Assembly (NCBI RefSeq): GCF_030269925.1
Contig: NC_085121.1
Coordinates: 11,859,501 to 11,923,500, forward strand
From: Bombyx mori
Lineage: Eukaryota > Arthropoda > Insecta > Lepidoptera > Bombycidae
Reading direction: 5' to 3'
DNA length: 64,000 nucleotides
Positions 24,005 to 34,451 of the stretch are shown here, in pieces. Position numbers and translations under genes: made by a program. Position 1 is the stretch's first letter. Every line of letters begins with the position of its first letter. The notes under the pieces are model-generated. The model was given only the letters and a program-made list of their open reading frames with translations, ran no database searches and was not told where the DNA came from.

Positions 24005-24651
24005 GCCCCAGCGGCAAACGTAGGCAAACGATCCCATTCCATACAAATATGACCTAACTTTTACGCTATTGAGAACGTTAAAAAACTCGCACTAAGCACA
24101 CAGTTTTATCTTTGCCCCCTCCCATACATCACTCCCATATATAACACATTAAATATTTGATAATCACTCCAATGAACCAGTTTCAAAGCACTCAACATAA
24201 TAAAATTCTATTAAGAAATATGGACCATGAGCCAAAACAAAAAACAGTTAAGAACCTATTTCCATGTGAATTAAGAAATTTTCTCCTTTATTTGATAATT
24301 AATTAATAATGAGCATTAGTGTTATAAAAAAGTGTAACGTTCGTGATTTTTGTTCAAAATAGACGAAACAATTACGTATAATTTCTGTTCTGTCTGTTGT
24401 TCGTAACTAATTTATAAGCATGTAAATACTATTTTCTGTTTAGTAAACATTAACAAGCTATAATATACATGTAAGATAATAACTATAATTTTTTTTTATA
24501 AATTATCATTTTTATTCTAAACCGATTAAGTAAAGCTGATTATGTATGTTCAACTTTGTTCAGAGCATATAAGGTTTCCTACTTCAGTGGTTCAGAGTAG
24601 TGTAGATGCTCGAGATGTTACTGTAGATGTTCTGCGTATCCGATTACTTTA

Positions 24652-25097
24652 ACTTTTTTTTTTTTTGCTTAGATGGGTGTATGATCTCACAGCCCACCTG
24701 GTGTTAAGTGGTTACTGGAGCCCATAGACATCCACAACGTAAATGCGCCACCCACCTTGAGATATAAGTTCCAAGGTCTCGGTATAGTTACAACGGCTGC
24801 CCCACCCTTCAAACCGAAACGCATTATTGCTTCACGGCAGAAATAGGCGGGGCGGTGGTACCTACCCGTGCGGACTCACAAGAGGTCCTACCACCAGTAA
24901 TTACGCAAATTATAATTTTGCGGGTTTTGATTTTTATTACACGATGTTATTCCTTCACCGTGGAAGTCAATCGTGAACATTTTGTTAAGTACGTATTTCA
25001 TTAGAAAAATTGGTACCCGCCTGCGGGATTCGAACACCGGTGCATCGCTAGATACGAATGCACCGGACGTCTTATCCTTTAGGCCACGACGACGACA
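24652..25097 (-). mobile_element. Bm1 SINE, full length
   Basis: The T run at 24652-24666 is the minus-strand A tail. The tRNA-like head, with B box GGTGTTCGAATCCCGC in reverse, is at 25020-25092. It ends about 230 bp upstream of the PLEKHM1-like start codon. Confidence 0.9.
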
Positions 25098-25325
25098 AGT
25101 TTTACAAGAGTTCAAGAATCTACTCGAAAACTCGAGTTCAAGAATCGTTCAATGTATTCAAGCTGCCTGATTTGATATCGAAAAGGAAATTTAGCACATC
25201 ACTAATGACAGTTGTTTTGCGCTAAACTCGAGTCAGTGAAATACAGATTTATTGTTTTTGTAATAAATAAATAAAATTGACGGACCATTCCTTCCTAAGA
25301 TATAATTCTTATACACATACAAAAC

Positions 25326-27476
25326 ATGTCGTTTTTTAAGAGCGTCGCTTCTGGATTCACAACACGCAGTCGTGACTCAATTCTTAAAGAATCAATAATA
25401 AACAACTTATCGGAAAGTGTTAAAGACATACAGTATAACAATCAATTTGAAGAAAATTTTCACAGTGTTCTTGGTTCGACCGATTCTACAAGTACCCTGT
25501 GCATGGCCCTTGAAGCAGTCTTTCTTCACGGTCTCAAGGACACATTATTAAGAAAAGCCAAAAATGCTCTCACTGGCGATTCTGATCAGCAACCCGAGCC
25601 AAACTTTTGGCCGCTCGTTCTAGTACTGTCTCACAGACAAAATATAGATCAAATTTCATCTTTGCCTCAGATCAACACAGAAATTGGTCAGTGCCGAGCT
25701 TGGCTGCGTATTGCTTTGAATGAATGTTTGCTGTCCTCATATATGTCAACTCTACACAAAAATATTTCAGCTATAAAACCATTCTACAATCGTAATGCAT
25801 TAGTATGTGATCCTGAGATATTGGATGTGGCACAAAGGCTAGTAGAAGGTCTAGAGACATGTGTACAGTTCAATTTACCGATTAATTCAAGTCTATTAAA
25901 TTACTGGCCTGAACAAGTATTAATAATAGCAGGTATTTGGGTGCCCAGGGTGAGGGTTGCTCCCATCAGTGCAGCATTAGATGTGGCAAGTATTATCACT
26001 GAAGAAGAAGATAAACCTAAATTGGCATCTACCCCTATACACACACCTAGCATCACTGGGTTGGGTCCAATACTTGCTCTCAATGAGGATGAAGCTTTGG
26101 ATTATATTCTATCTAAAAATTCAAGTGATATTAGAAAAGTAACAAAGAGTAATTTGGATGAAAATGACAAAAATGAAACTATTGAAAGTAAAAATGCAGA
26201 TGTTATATGTGATGAAATGGCTACTAATGATGGATCATTACCACTTCCAATACAATATCCATCAACAAGTCAAGATGCAGCAGATGAACTGCTTGCCTCC
26301 CCTACCTCAGTGAAATCTGAAGATTTTGAAGCTCATTGTGAAGTTGTTATTACTGGCAACTCATTAATTGGTAAAGGTTGGTCAGCAGATAATAATGATG
26401 ATTTAAATGCATCAATTCATTCAAATTCCTCACATGGCAGTAGTATGATTAAAACTCCAGAAATAAAAAGTCTGTCTTCATTAGTGGACCAAACAAATCC
26501 TTTTGCTGAAACATTCTCTAACATGCCAAATCTGAGAGACATCATCAAGGATATACATAGAGAACTGAAGTTTACTCCAGATGATGTTGCTAGAAGTAAC
26601 ATAAAAATTGATCCTGTTACACCAGAAGACCCTGCTCTTCAGGGTTTGGACTTTGAAGTTGTTCCAAGTTCAATGACAGAATCATTTACTGTTCCTGAAC
26701 TACAGAGCTTGATACAACAGTTGGGGGTACTATCAAGAGAACAGGGTCTTGATCATCAAAACTACCAGTGCAAAGGGTGTCAGGATTTGTTGGGAAGTAC
26801 AATATCAAGAGCTAAAGTTTGTGCTTACACTGGAGAATACTATTGCTCTAATTGCATGGATCCAAATGTTTTTATTATTCCTGCCAGAGTTATACATAAT
26901 TGGGATTTCAAAAGATACCCAGTTTCTAAAAAAGCAGCCCTGTTCTTATTAGAATTTCAACATCATCCATGGATAGATATGAAGAAATTAAATCCTAAAA
27001 TATACTGCGGAGTTTCAGATATGGCCCATTTACAAGATCTTCGAATACAACTGAACTTTTTAAGGGCTTACATTTTTACATGTCGGGAGCCTGTTATTGA
27101 AGATCTGCAGAAACGTATATGGCCAAGAGAACACTTGTATGAGCATGTCCATTTGTATACTATTTCAGATTTGGCACAGATTCCAAATGGTTCCTTGGTT
27201 TTGCAGTTAGAAAAAGTGGTTTCATTTGCTAGGTCTCATGTATTGGACTGTTGGCTTTGTAGTCAGAAAGGTTTCATTTGCGAGGTTTGCAAAGATCCAA
27301 AAATTTTGTATCCATTCGAAACTGCCGGTACATACAGATGTGACGAATGTTCCAGTGTATTTCATGACAGATGTTTGAATGTAAATATACCATGTCCAAA
27401 ATGTAAGAGGAAGCAGAATCGCACAAATGACACATCATTAGTTGATGCTGTAAATGCTTGTTTCAACAAATTATAA
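25326..27476 (+). CDS. PLEKHM1-like RUN and Rubicon-homology domain protein
   Basis: An uninterrupted 716-codon frame from ATG at 25326. Residues about 30-205 form a RUN domain with the PLEKHM1-like stretch IGQCRAWLRIALNECL. Residues 210-470 are Ser/Asp/Glu-rich and probably disordered. Residues about 490-705 form the Rubicon-homology (zf-RING_9) domain. Its zinc ligands are CKGC, YYCSNC, CWLCSQKGFICEVC, CDEC, HDRC and CPKC. It also carries VIHNWDFKRYPVSKK and YPFE, as in PLEKHM1, DEF8 and Rubicon. RUN plus this C terminus points to PLEKHM1 or Rubicon. The sequence looks closer to PLEKHM1 from memory, but both PH domains of vertebrate PLEKHM1 are absent. By family, it would bind Rab7 and act in late endosome/lysosome or autophagosome fusion. 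It has no introns, unlike every neighbour. Confidence 0.85.
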   Translation: MSFFKSVASGFTTRSRDSILKESIINNLSESVKDIQYNNQFEENFHSVLGSTDSTSTLCMALEAVFLHGLKDTLLRKAKNALTGDSDQQPEPNFWPLVLVLSHRQNIDQISSLPQINTEIGQCRAWLRIALNECLLSSYMSTLHKNISAIKPFYNRNALVCDPEILDVAQRLVEGLETCVQFNLPINSSLLNYWPEQVLIIAGIWVPRVRVAPISAALDVASIITEEEDKPKLASTPIHTPSITGLGPILALNEDEALDYILSKNSSDIRKVTKSNLDENDKNETIESKNADVICDEMATNDGSLPLPIQYPSTSQDAADELLASPTSVKSEDFEAHCEVVITGNSLIGKGWSADNNDDLNASIHSNSSHGSSMIKTPEIKSLSSLVDQTNPFAETFSNMPNLRDIIKDIHRELKFTPDDVARSNIKIDPVTPEDPALQGLDFEVVPSSMTESFTVPELQSLIQQLGVLSREQGLDHQNYQCKGCQDLLGSTISRAKVCAYTGEYYCSNCMDPNVFIIPARVIHNWDFKRYPVSKKAALFLLEFQHHPWIDMKKLNPKIYCGVSDMAHLQDLRIQLNFLRAYIFTCREPVIEDLQKRIWPREHLYEHVHLYTISDLAQIPNGSLVLQLEKVVSFARSHVLDCWLCSQKGFICEVCKDPKILYPFETAGTYRCDECSSVFHDRCLNVNIPCPKCKRKQNRTNDTSLVDAVNACFNKL

Positions 27477-27942
27477 TTGTATTATAATTATAAAATTAAT
27501 TTGTGCATTTTTAACAATTGGATTTAAGCCGCAACTGTGTAAATATTAATAAAAATGAAATGTAATTTTATGATCCTGTAACATATAATGTGTAAATTGT
27601 ATAAATTTACTGATTTAAAATTATGTAATTTAATCTTATCTATAATAAACAAGGTAATTAAAACTAGTTCTAAAGATATGTTAACAAAGTAGGACAGCAA
27701 GATAAAAATATTGCATGTTTGTGCCCTGTCACATCATATCAAACCAATATGGCCATTAATGTTTTGTTTTGAATTGCATTTGATATTATGGAATTTCTAA
27801 TAATTAAAGCATTCAAATGATAATAATACTTATAATATAAACACAAATATCCACCTAATTAATTCCTAGAAATTGATAATCTGTATCAAATTTTATTTAT
27901 TTAATGTATAAACTGTATATTGAAATGTTTGTCTGTGATTTC

Positions 27943-27948
27943 GAAATA
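27943..27948 (+). terminator. Candidate poly(A) signal of the PLEKHM1-like gene
   Basis: AATAAA lies about 470 bp after the stop codon. An alternative AATAAA is near 27646. The rest of 27477-28230 is AT-rich and without other features. Confidence 0.4.
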
Positions 27949-28205
27949 AAGGCTTTTCTTAAGCTTTCATAGATATTTTCTTTTTACCAAACTGATAAAC
28001 CAATAAAGGAACAATTTTAGGAACTCATTGGCAGCTATGAAATTTGTCTGAAGATAATGTATTCATATTGAATACTGTATTGTACAACCTGCATTTATGA
28101 ACAGTTTTCGAAAGAGAAATATGTAATTCAGAACAGGTGTGATGTGAGTGGAGGCGAAAGCTCACCTGGTATTAAATTAATAAACAAGAACTTGGTGCTA
28201 AAACA

Positions 28206-28211
28206 TTTTAT
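28206..28211 (-). terminator. Candidate poly(A) signal of Twinkle
   Basis: On the minus strand AATAAA occurs about 20 bases after the Twinkle stop codon (28233-28231). This would give a very short 3' UTR. Confidence 0.45.
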
Positions 28212-28230
28212 TCTTATACTATTGGCTACA

Positions 28231-31200
28231 TCACTTTAAATTAAGGATATCATTTAAAAAACTATCTATCTCTTTATTATCACTTTGTTTTTTAAACTTT
28301 CGTGAAGGCATACCACGCCGCGGGGGTTTTTCGTTAAAATCTATATAGTTTTGTTCGGGGACTGCATATTCTTCATCCAATACTTTTTCAGAATCTTCTA
28401 GTTTTATTTTGTTTTTCTTTTTTGCTTGGTAACTAAGGGAGTCCTTGTCAAAATCCAGCGGAACAATACCAAGATCCCCACTGTATCTATTCTTAGCGAC
28501 TTGTAAAAATTTCTTTCCGCGCACGGCCGTTAACCGTTTATCCTGTCAATGAGACACCATTGATAAAGTTTTGCAACTACATATTATGTACGCTTCTAAT
28601 TAACGAATATTTCCTCACAACTTTACCTGTATTATGAGGACATTATCAGCTTCTTGCGATGCTTTAGCGCTACCAAATATGGAGCTAGTTGAAAGATCTT
28701 CCGAATCCCTTTCCTGTAAAAATGTTTTTTGTTTGTAAAGTCCACCTTGTTTTGTCTTTTCGGCCGTAGGAGCTACGCAATGTAGATTAAAATGAAATGC
28801 AAAGCAACACAATTATTTTAAATGAAAACAGTTATCTATATATCAATACGTGAAGGAAAAACTTTGTATCCCTTTTTACGAAAATTGCGCGGACGGAGGA
28901 GTATGAAATTTCCCAAGCTTATAGAGAATATAGAGAAGGAGTGCAGAATGTCAATTTTTTTTTTAAATTATGCCCAAAAAATACATAAAATCAATAAAAG
29001 AAAACATTACACACACTACCATGTATTTGACACACACGCGCATGCATATTTGTTTATTGTCAAAGTTTTGTTATTGCATATACTCGTAGTCTGTGGTCAA
29101 ATTGAGAATAGATTAAATATTGTTTGTCTTTATTAATATTCGTCTAAAGTGTAGTCTTGGCGAAGTCTTTGACAATAGAACTATAATAGTGTACAAAATT
29201 ATAATTTCAATTAATTATAGTCGAATTTCGACTACCAGGGGACCACTGGTTGTAATAAAAACGCATTACCTTTCTAGGGTGCATGACGAGCGTGACGTGG
29301 CAATGTCTGGCGGTCGCGAAGGTACGGAAGGCGGCTATGACGGCATCCTGCCGGAGGTAACGGTCGCCGTCGCGATCCTCGCCGAGCCCCAACATGAACT
29401 GCACGTTGTCGACCACCACGTGCGCGATGTCGTGCATGTATCTTGCGTGTTCCACTGCCTGCACAATGCATTAATTCTGTTACACCCTGAGGAATGGTTC
29501 GTATTGAGAGCGTGTTGAGATTTGTTATTAGTTGTTATTGAAATTTTGACAATTGATATCTTTAGTTTTAAACTAAATTATTTATGTATATGTATATGCG
29601 TTTGTCATGTATATTTCTGGCGTGAAGCAGTAATGCGTTTCGGTTTGAAGGGTGGAGCAGCCGTTGTAACTATACTTGAGACCTTAGAACTTATATTATC
29701 TCAATATTGTCTCTAACCGCTGCGTTCATCGACAGTGCGTTTCCAAAGTTCTTTTTTGCCACGTACCAACCGGCTTTGGAATGAACTCCCCTCCACGGTG
29801 TTTTCCGGGCGCTATGAGATGTCCTTCTTCAAACGAGGTTTGCGGAGAGTACTTAATGGTAGGCAGCGGCTTGGCTCTGCCCCTGGCATTGCTGACGTCC
29901 ATGAGCGACGGTGACCACTTACCATCAGGTGGGCCGTATGCTCGTCTGCCTACAAAGGCAATAAATTAAAAAAAAGATTGGTGGCGCATTTACGTTGTAG
30001 ATATCCATGGGCTCCAGTAACCACTTAACACCAGGTGGGCTGTGAGCTCGTTCACCCACTTGGCAATAAAAAAAAATATGCAAATTATAATAAATAAATA
30101 TCATAAATATCTTACATATCGTTCTCGAAACTAACAAGCGATAGAGAGTTCTTGAAAAAGAAAATTCGCCGCTTTATTTTAATTTCAAACTGAATTATCG
30201 TTTTATTCTTACCTCCATTACAACTTTGATCGGTTGCTGGCCATGAAAGGCTAAATAGTAAATCGGTAGTTTTTGAAATTCATCTGCGTACTTCTGGAAG
30301 TTATGCAGGTTCTGTTCTAGAGGCACGCCGGCGGACTGCTGCAGCATGGTGCGCGCTAGTCGCGAATTCCTAATCTCGAAACTGCCCCATAGTGTATTTA
30401 TCTGTAATTCCAAAAACAGGGTAAATGGTTTAAAATAATGTCGACCTATCATCGGATACAATGCCTTTTTTGAAATCAAATTACGTATATTTTTCAAAGA
30501 CAATAATTGAATACAGTAACGAATCAAAAATATATAATAATGTTCACGAATTATTTCGCAGGTGAAATATTAATAAGGATCGTAAAATAAAAATCACAGA
30601 ATATAATTTGCGCAATTAGTTATACAGTATAACTTATACTGATAGGACTATTAGTGAGGTCGTTGCGAAACAATAATGCGTTACAGTTTGAAGGATGTAT
30701 TATAGGATTGACGTAGACCTCACATCTCAAGGTTGTTGGCAACCTTCACCTAAAACTTTCTGCAACCTAATTTTACTACAAGTATTAACGCAATTATTTG
30801 TTTATTTCCTTGGTTTCATTACAATACGATTTCAAATTCAATGTGAACACATTTTTTTTTATTCCTTATAAGGGTGGACGAGCTCACAGCCCACCTGATG
30901 TTAAGTGGTTAAGCCCATAGACATCTACAATGTAAATGCGCCACCCACCTTGAGATATAAGTTCTAAGGTCTCAGTATAGTTACAACGGCTGCCCCACCC
31001 TACAAACCGAAACATATTACTGCTTCACGGTAGAAATAGGCGGGGTGGTTACCTACCCGTGCGGACTCACAAGAGGTCCTACCACCAGTAATTAAGCAAA
31101 TTATAATTTTTCGGGTTCGATTTTTATTACACGACGTTATTCCTTCACCGTGGAAGTCAATCGTGAACATTTGATAAGTACGTGTTTCATTAGAAAAAAT

Positions 31201-33949
31201 TGGTATCCGCCTGCGGGATTCGAACACCGGTGCATCGCTAGATACGAATGAACCGGACGTCTTATCCTTTAGGCCACGATGACTTCAAACGTATTGTATT
31301 GCACGTGAAAATGTGCTTGCTACATCTCATCCATTGGAGCACGGACGCATCACAATATCGTAAACGTTGTACTGTTTGTAACGACATACTAACTCCTTGT
31401 TGCGCAAGATCTAGTGATATCTCGGCGCAGAGTGTGGTCTTCCCGCATCCAGTGGGACCGGTTAGTACCGTCAGCTCCCCACGTCTATGGCCGCCTAGCA
31501 GTCGAGTTAGTGCAGGAAATCTTCGCCATTTAACTCCACGAACCTGAAAATTGTACTTGTATTATGTTTGGTGATATAAAATTTTTTCCTAGCCTATTTC
31601 CACTTGCTTAGAAAATCTATTTAAATGATCTTTAAATAAATAGATAAATATAAAACAGTTAGGTAACCATCATTTCCTCGTTGGTATGTCAATCGATTTT
31701 CTTTTTCTTTTTATTGTTTATTTAATATGTTAGTTTTAGTGTTATCACTTTTTTTTAAAGTTAAGTCTCTAGGGAAAAGCGGAGGTTAATCATTAAAATG
31801 TCAGCAACTATGGTCAAATTTCGACCACGAAATGCTAGCTTAAATCAGAACTAATATTGCATGATAATATTCTGCTTTCAAGTTGAAAACACATTAAGAT
31901 TAAATTATATCACATAGATCTAGGTTAATTGCATTTATTGAAGTAAATTATTAGATATTTATACCTTATCAATATTCGTGAGTTCAGCATAAACGTCGTC
32001 TCGGAGAGCAGCGAAGGTCGTGATAGATCGATGCGCCGCTGGCTTCGCATCTGACACCAGGGTCTTCAATGATAAGCCGGCTCCAGCTGCTTCGGTTGCT
32101 GTCACGAGCCCATCTGTCGGTCTACTTGTCTGTTAACTTTTAAACGTTCGTGTTTGACTGTTGATGGCCATGCTAGAGCTAGTATGAAAAATGATTTTAT
32201 TTTTTTAAATCTTGAGAAATTAAGAAATTTTAATATTGTATCATGCTTGTCACCTCCTTGGAGAGCCATCCATTATAAATATTCAATATTTCTACTCTAC
32301 CAATTCTCGAAGGGAACTAATTAAATTTATTTATAACCAAAATTAACAACAATATGGGTTTTCTGTTGCATACACCATTATATCAATTGTTTACCTAAAT
32401 AATTTTTTAAATTTAAAATCCTTCATTATTTTACTTCTTTGATACTGAATTCTTGACATAAATTTATATTGGCAACAGCATACAAACCTCACGAATCTAC
32501 ATCTTTCTTCACCAAGTTTCTCAGCAACGGCCCTCATGTTGTCCCATTCTCCCCAGAGATATAATTTTTGGTGATTTTCTAAGGTTGGCAATACTACTAG
32601 TGGTAGGCTACAATTGCTGAGCCAAATAAATGTACCTGTAATCCGATTTAAATAGAAAACACTATTAGTAGATTTAGACTTAGAAGATAATCAAATACTT
32701 GCATTCTTAAATATACACAGTTATTAACACAATGTTGAAATATTTCTAAATAGTACCTTAGTTATCTGTTTAGTTACCTGGTACTTTATGAGCTGCTAAA
32801 CTTAAAACATCCTGAACAGTTGGCACTAATATAGCTTGATCACTCCGGCTTCCTCTTTGTATTCGACATGAAAAGAGTCCAGCATTATGGAAGCCGTAAC
32901 ATTGTATTTGATCTTCATTGCCAGCTTGCAACTTACGATAGCCTACTACTTGATTTAAAATGTTTTTTAATGGAAAATATAATACTGTACGGTCTGCTGA
33001 TACTCTGACCTCAGCAAGTGTCTTTCCAGCTTCAGAATGGAACTGCAAATATTTTGACATTAACTTATATATAAGATTTCCAAATCTAATAACTTCATTT
33101 TTACCAAGACATTTTGAGAGCTCCTTTTTAAGTTAAATGATATTAAATAAATCTTACAGGAAATTCATATAACCTAAATAAATCCAAGAGTTCAGTTTCA
33201 TTTAGGGCTGACATAGACATAGTGTCTTTGATAACATTTTCCCATTCATTTTTAAATGAAGCCGTATCGTTCTGTAGTTTGTCTATGTAGTCTTTAATTG
33301 AAACTTCTACTTTGGCCTTTTTGACTATTCTTTCCAATATTGTCCAGTCTCCATGCAAGTTGCATTTTGAGCATAAGAAATAACCTGAAAAATTTACCAT
33401 TCGTAATAAAACAATAAATACAAAAATGTATACTATTAATATAGGCAGGTATGGTTGGTAGGCTGATAACTCAAAGATAGTTTGTATATTGTATGATGTA
33501 GTTTGGTTGTTTCACATTAAGTTATGCACCTACCACAGGATTCTCTACACCACCCTTGGTTGACTGGTAGAGAATGCCTCAGGCATTAAGTCCGCCATTG
33601 TACTTATGTGCATTAAGTTGAATAAATAAATAAAATAGTTTATTCTGAATCAAGCCTCGTTTAAGCTGCACTACACTCGCTCACCTGTGGTTTTGTTAAT
33701 ATAAACCTTGCTGTCCTCGCAATTCTGTTCTGTTGAGCATATCGAACATTTTGTAGTTATAGACGTGAATCCGTCTTGTACGGCAAAACCTTTCTGCCGC
33801 AATACTTTTCGTATTTCAGTAACTGTAATTTTCGGAATATCCTGAAGACCAATGTTGTGTATTTGTTTTTGATAACAATTCCAATCATTTCTGCTTGTTA
33901 TTGATTTGAAACTATTAATGTATCTATTTATCCTTATGGAATGTAGCAT
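28231..33949 (-). CDS. Twnk: Mitochondrial replicative DNA helicase Twinkle, complete
   Basis: Unwinds mtDNA ahead of the mitochondrial polymerase. Exons (minus): 33949-33685, 33384-33158, 33042-32778, 32635-32488, 32124-31965, 31543-31394, 30401-30213, 29458-29270, 28713-28627 and 28542-28231. Phases join to 663 residues, close to human TWNK (684). I chose ATG 33949 because [16 protein letters not shown] is a good matrix-targeting presequence. The frame is open upstream but has no ATG. The N-terminal primase-like domain keeps four cysteines, C68-x2-C71 and C93-x2-C96. The RecA-like helicase has Walker [10 protein letters not shown] (384-392), Walker B HVVVDNVQ (D485), [10 protein letters not shown] and the conserved block [17 protein letters not shown]. 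The tail after about residue 590 is Lys/Glu-rich. The exon 4/5 acceptor (32125) was chosen by frame. Introns contain a Helitron, Bm1 copies and a LINE tail. Confidence 0.95.
28835..29249 (+). mobile_element. Non-autonomous Helitron in the Twinkle intron before exon 9
   Basis: Starts TCTATATATCAATACGTG and ends with hairpin TAGTCGAATTTCGACTA, then CCAGGGGACCACTGG followed by T. This fits the Helitron TC...CTRR/T rule. Its 3' end is about 20 bp from the exon 8 splice donor (minus strand, exon edge 29270). Confidence 0.8.
29612..30078 (+). mobile_element. Bm1 SINE split by a LINE tail
   Basis: Bm1 body segments at 29612-29699 and 29977-30078 are consecutive in the element. They are separated by a CR1/Jockey-like LINE tail. 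The final A run is at 30067-30076. Confidence 0.8.
29700..29976 (+). mobile_element. CR1/Jockey-like LINE 3' end
   Basis: The plus strand reads as a LINE C terminus: a [17 protein letters not shown] peptide at about 29768-29806, then SFFKRGL at about 29823. Next come GGCAGCGGCTTGGCTCTGCC and a tail with CCATCAGGTGGGCCGTATGC. It matches the fragments at 1-55, 40058-40145 (minus) and 53990-54120. Confidence 0.7.
30855..31285 (-). mobile_element. Bm1 SINE, full length
   Basis: Minus-orientation Bm1 with its T run at 30855 and the tRNA-like head at 31200-31280, lying in Twinkle intron 6. Confidence 0.9.
33540..33645 (+). mobile_element. LINE 3' tail (RTE-type, tentative)
   Basis: GACTGGTAGAGAATGCCTCA followed by GGCATTAAGTCCGCCATTG and an AATAAATAAATAAA tail is a common lepidopteran LINE end. 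It lies in Twinkle intron 1. Confidence 0.5.
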
Positions 33950-34048
33950 TTCAAAATTTGTGATTGCAGTTTTTACATTATGAGCCAATAAAAATAAAAA
34001 TAATTTGATTGATTTGGTATGGTTGAAATTCTAACCTAAAACTGTCCT

Positions 34049-34451
34049 TTTTTTTAAGGGATTTTATGACCTGGTAACTTAGACCTTTAAGTCATGTCTT
34101 ATTTTAATTTATTTTCTTATTTATATGAAAAATGATGAAATGAAATGAAGATGATTAATTTGAGACATTAATCAACTGGTATGAAATCAAATGAAATGAG
34201 ATGAGATGATATGGGATGAAATATAATCTCAATAAAATGGTGGTCATCTACTGAGACTTTTTCATTGGACTTTTTGGAGGATCCCGAGAAGTGACGTCCA
34301 GCGGCTTTGTTTCATTTTCCCACATTTGTGCACTTTCACAGATATTAAACAGTTAATAAACCACCGTTATTATATATTTAAACCTGAAGGAACACTAAAT
34401 AGACAAAATAAATCACACAACTTCACTCCTTGCGTTCCCGCCAAAAAGTCC
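34049..34451 (-). mobile_element. About 400-bp unclassified retroposon, intact copy
   Basis: On the minus strand it runs from GGACTTTTTGGCGGGAACGC (34451) through a region rich in CATTTCATTTCA repeats to GTCATAAAATCCCTTAAAAA at 34049. It is continuous and about 403 bp long. Confidence 0.75.

Larger units (their letters stand above)
23177..24102. mobile_element. Copy B of the 48-bp inverted-repeat MITE, split by a hAT element
   Basis: The ends GTGCTTAGTGCGAG and CTCGCACTAAGCACAC with AACGTTCTCGATAG match copy A at 10395-10571. The middle is interrupted at GCCCCTAG by the element at 23257-24004. Confidence 0.8.
22833..25325. other. Shared upstream region of the CULT and PLEKHM1-like genes
   Basis: These 2.5 kb separate two divergent start codons. 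They hold an inverted-repeat element with a hAT insertion (23177-24102) and a full Bm1 (24652-25097). The rest is AT-rich, and any promoters must lie in the short flanks next to each gene. No specific promoter motif could be called. Confidence 0.4.

Noticed and set aside
33950..33988. Upstream start for Twinkle
   Set aside because: The open frame extends 13 codons upstream but begins with TTG. ATG at 33949 gives a good presequence.
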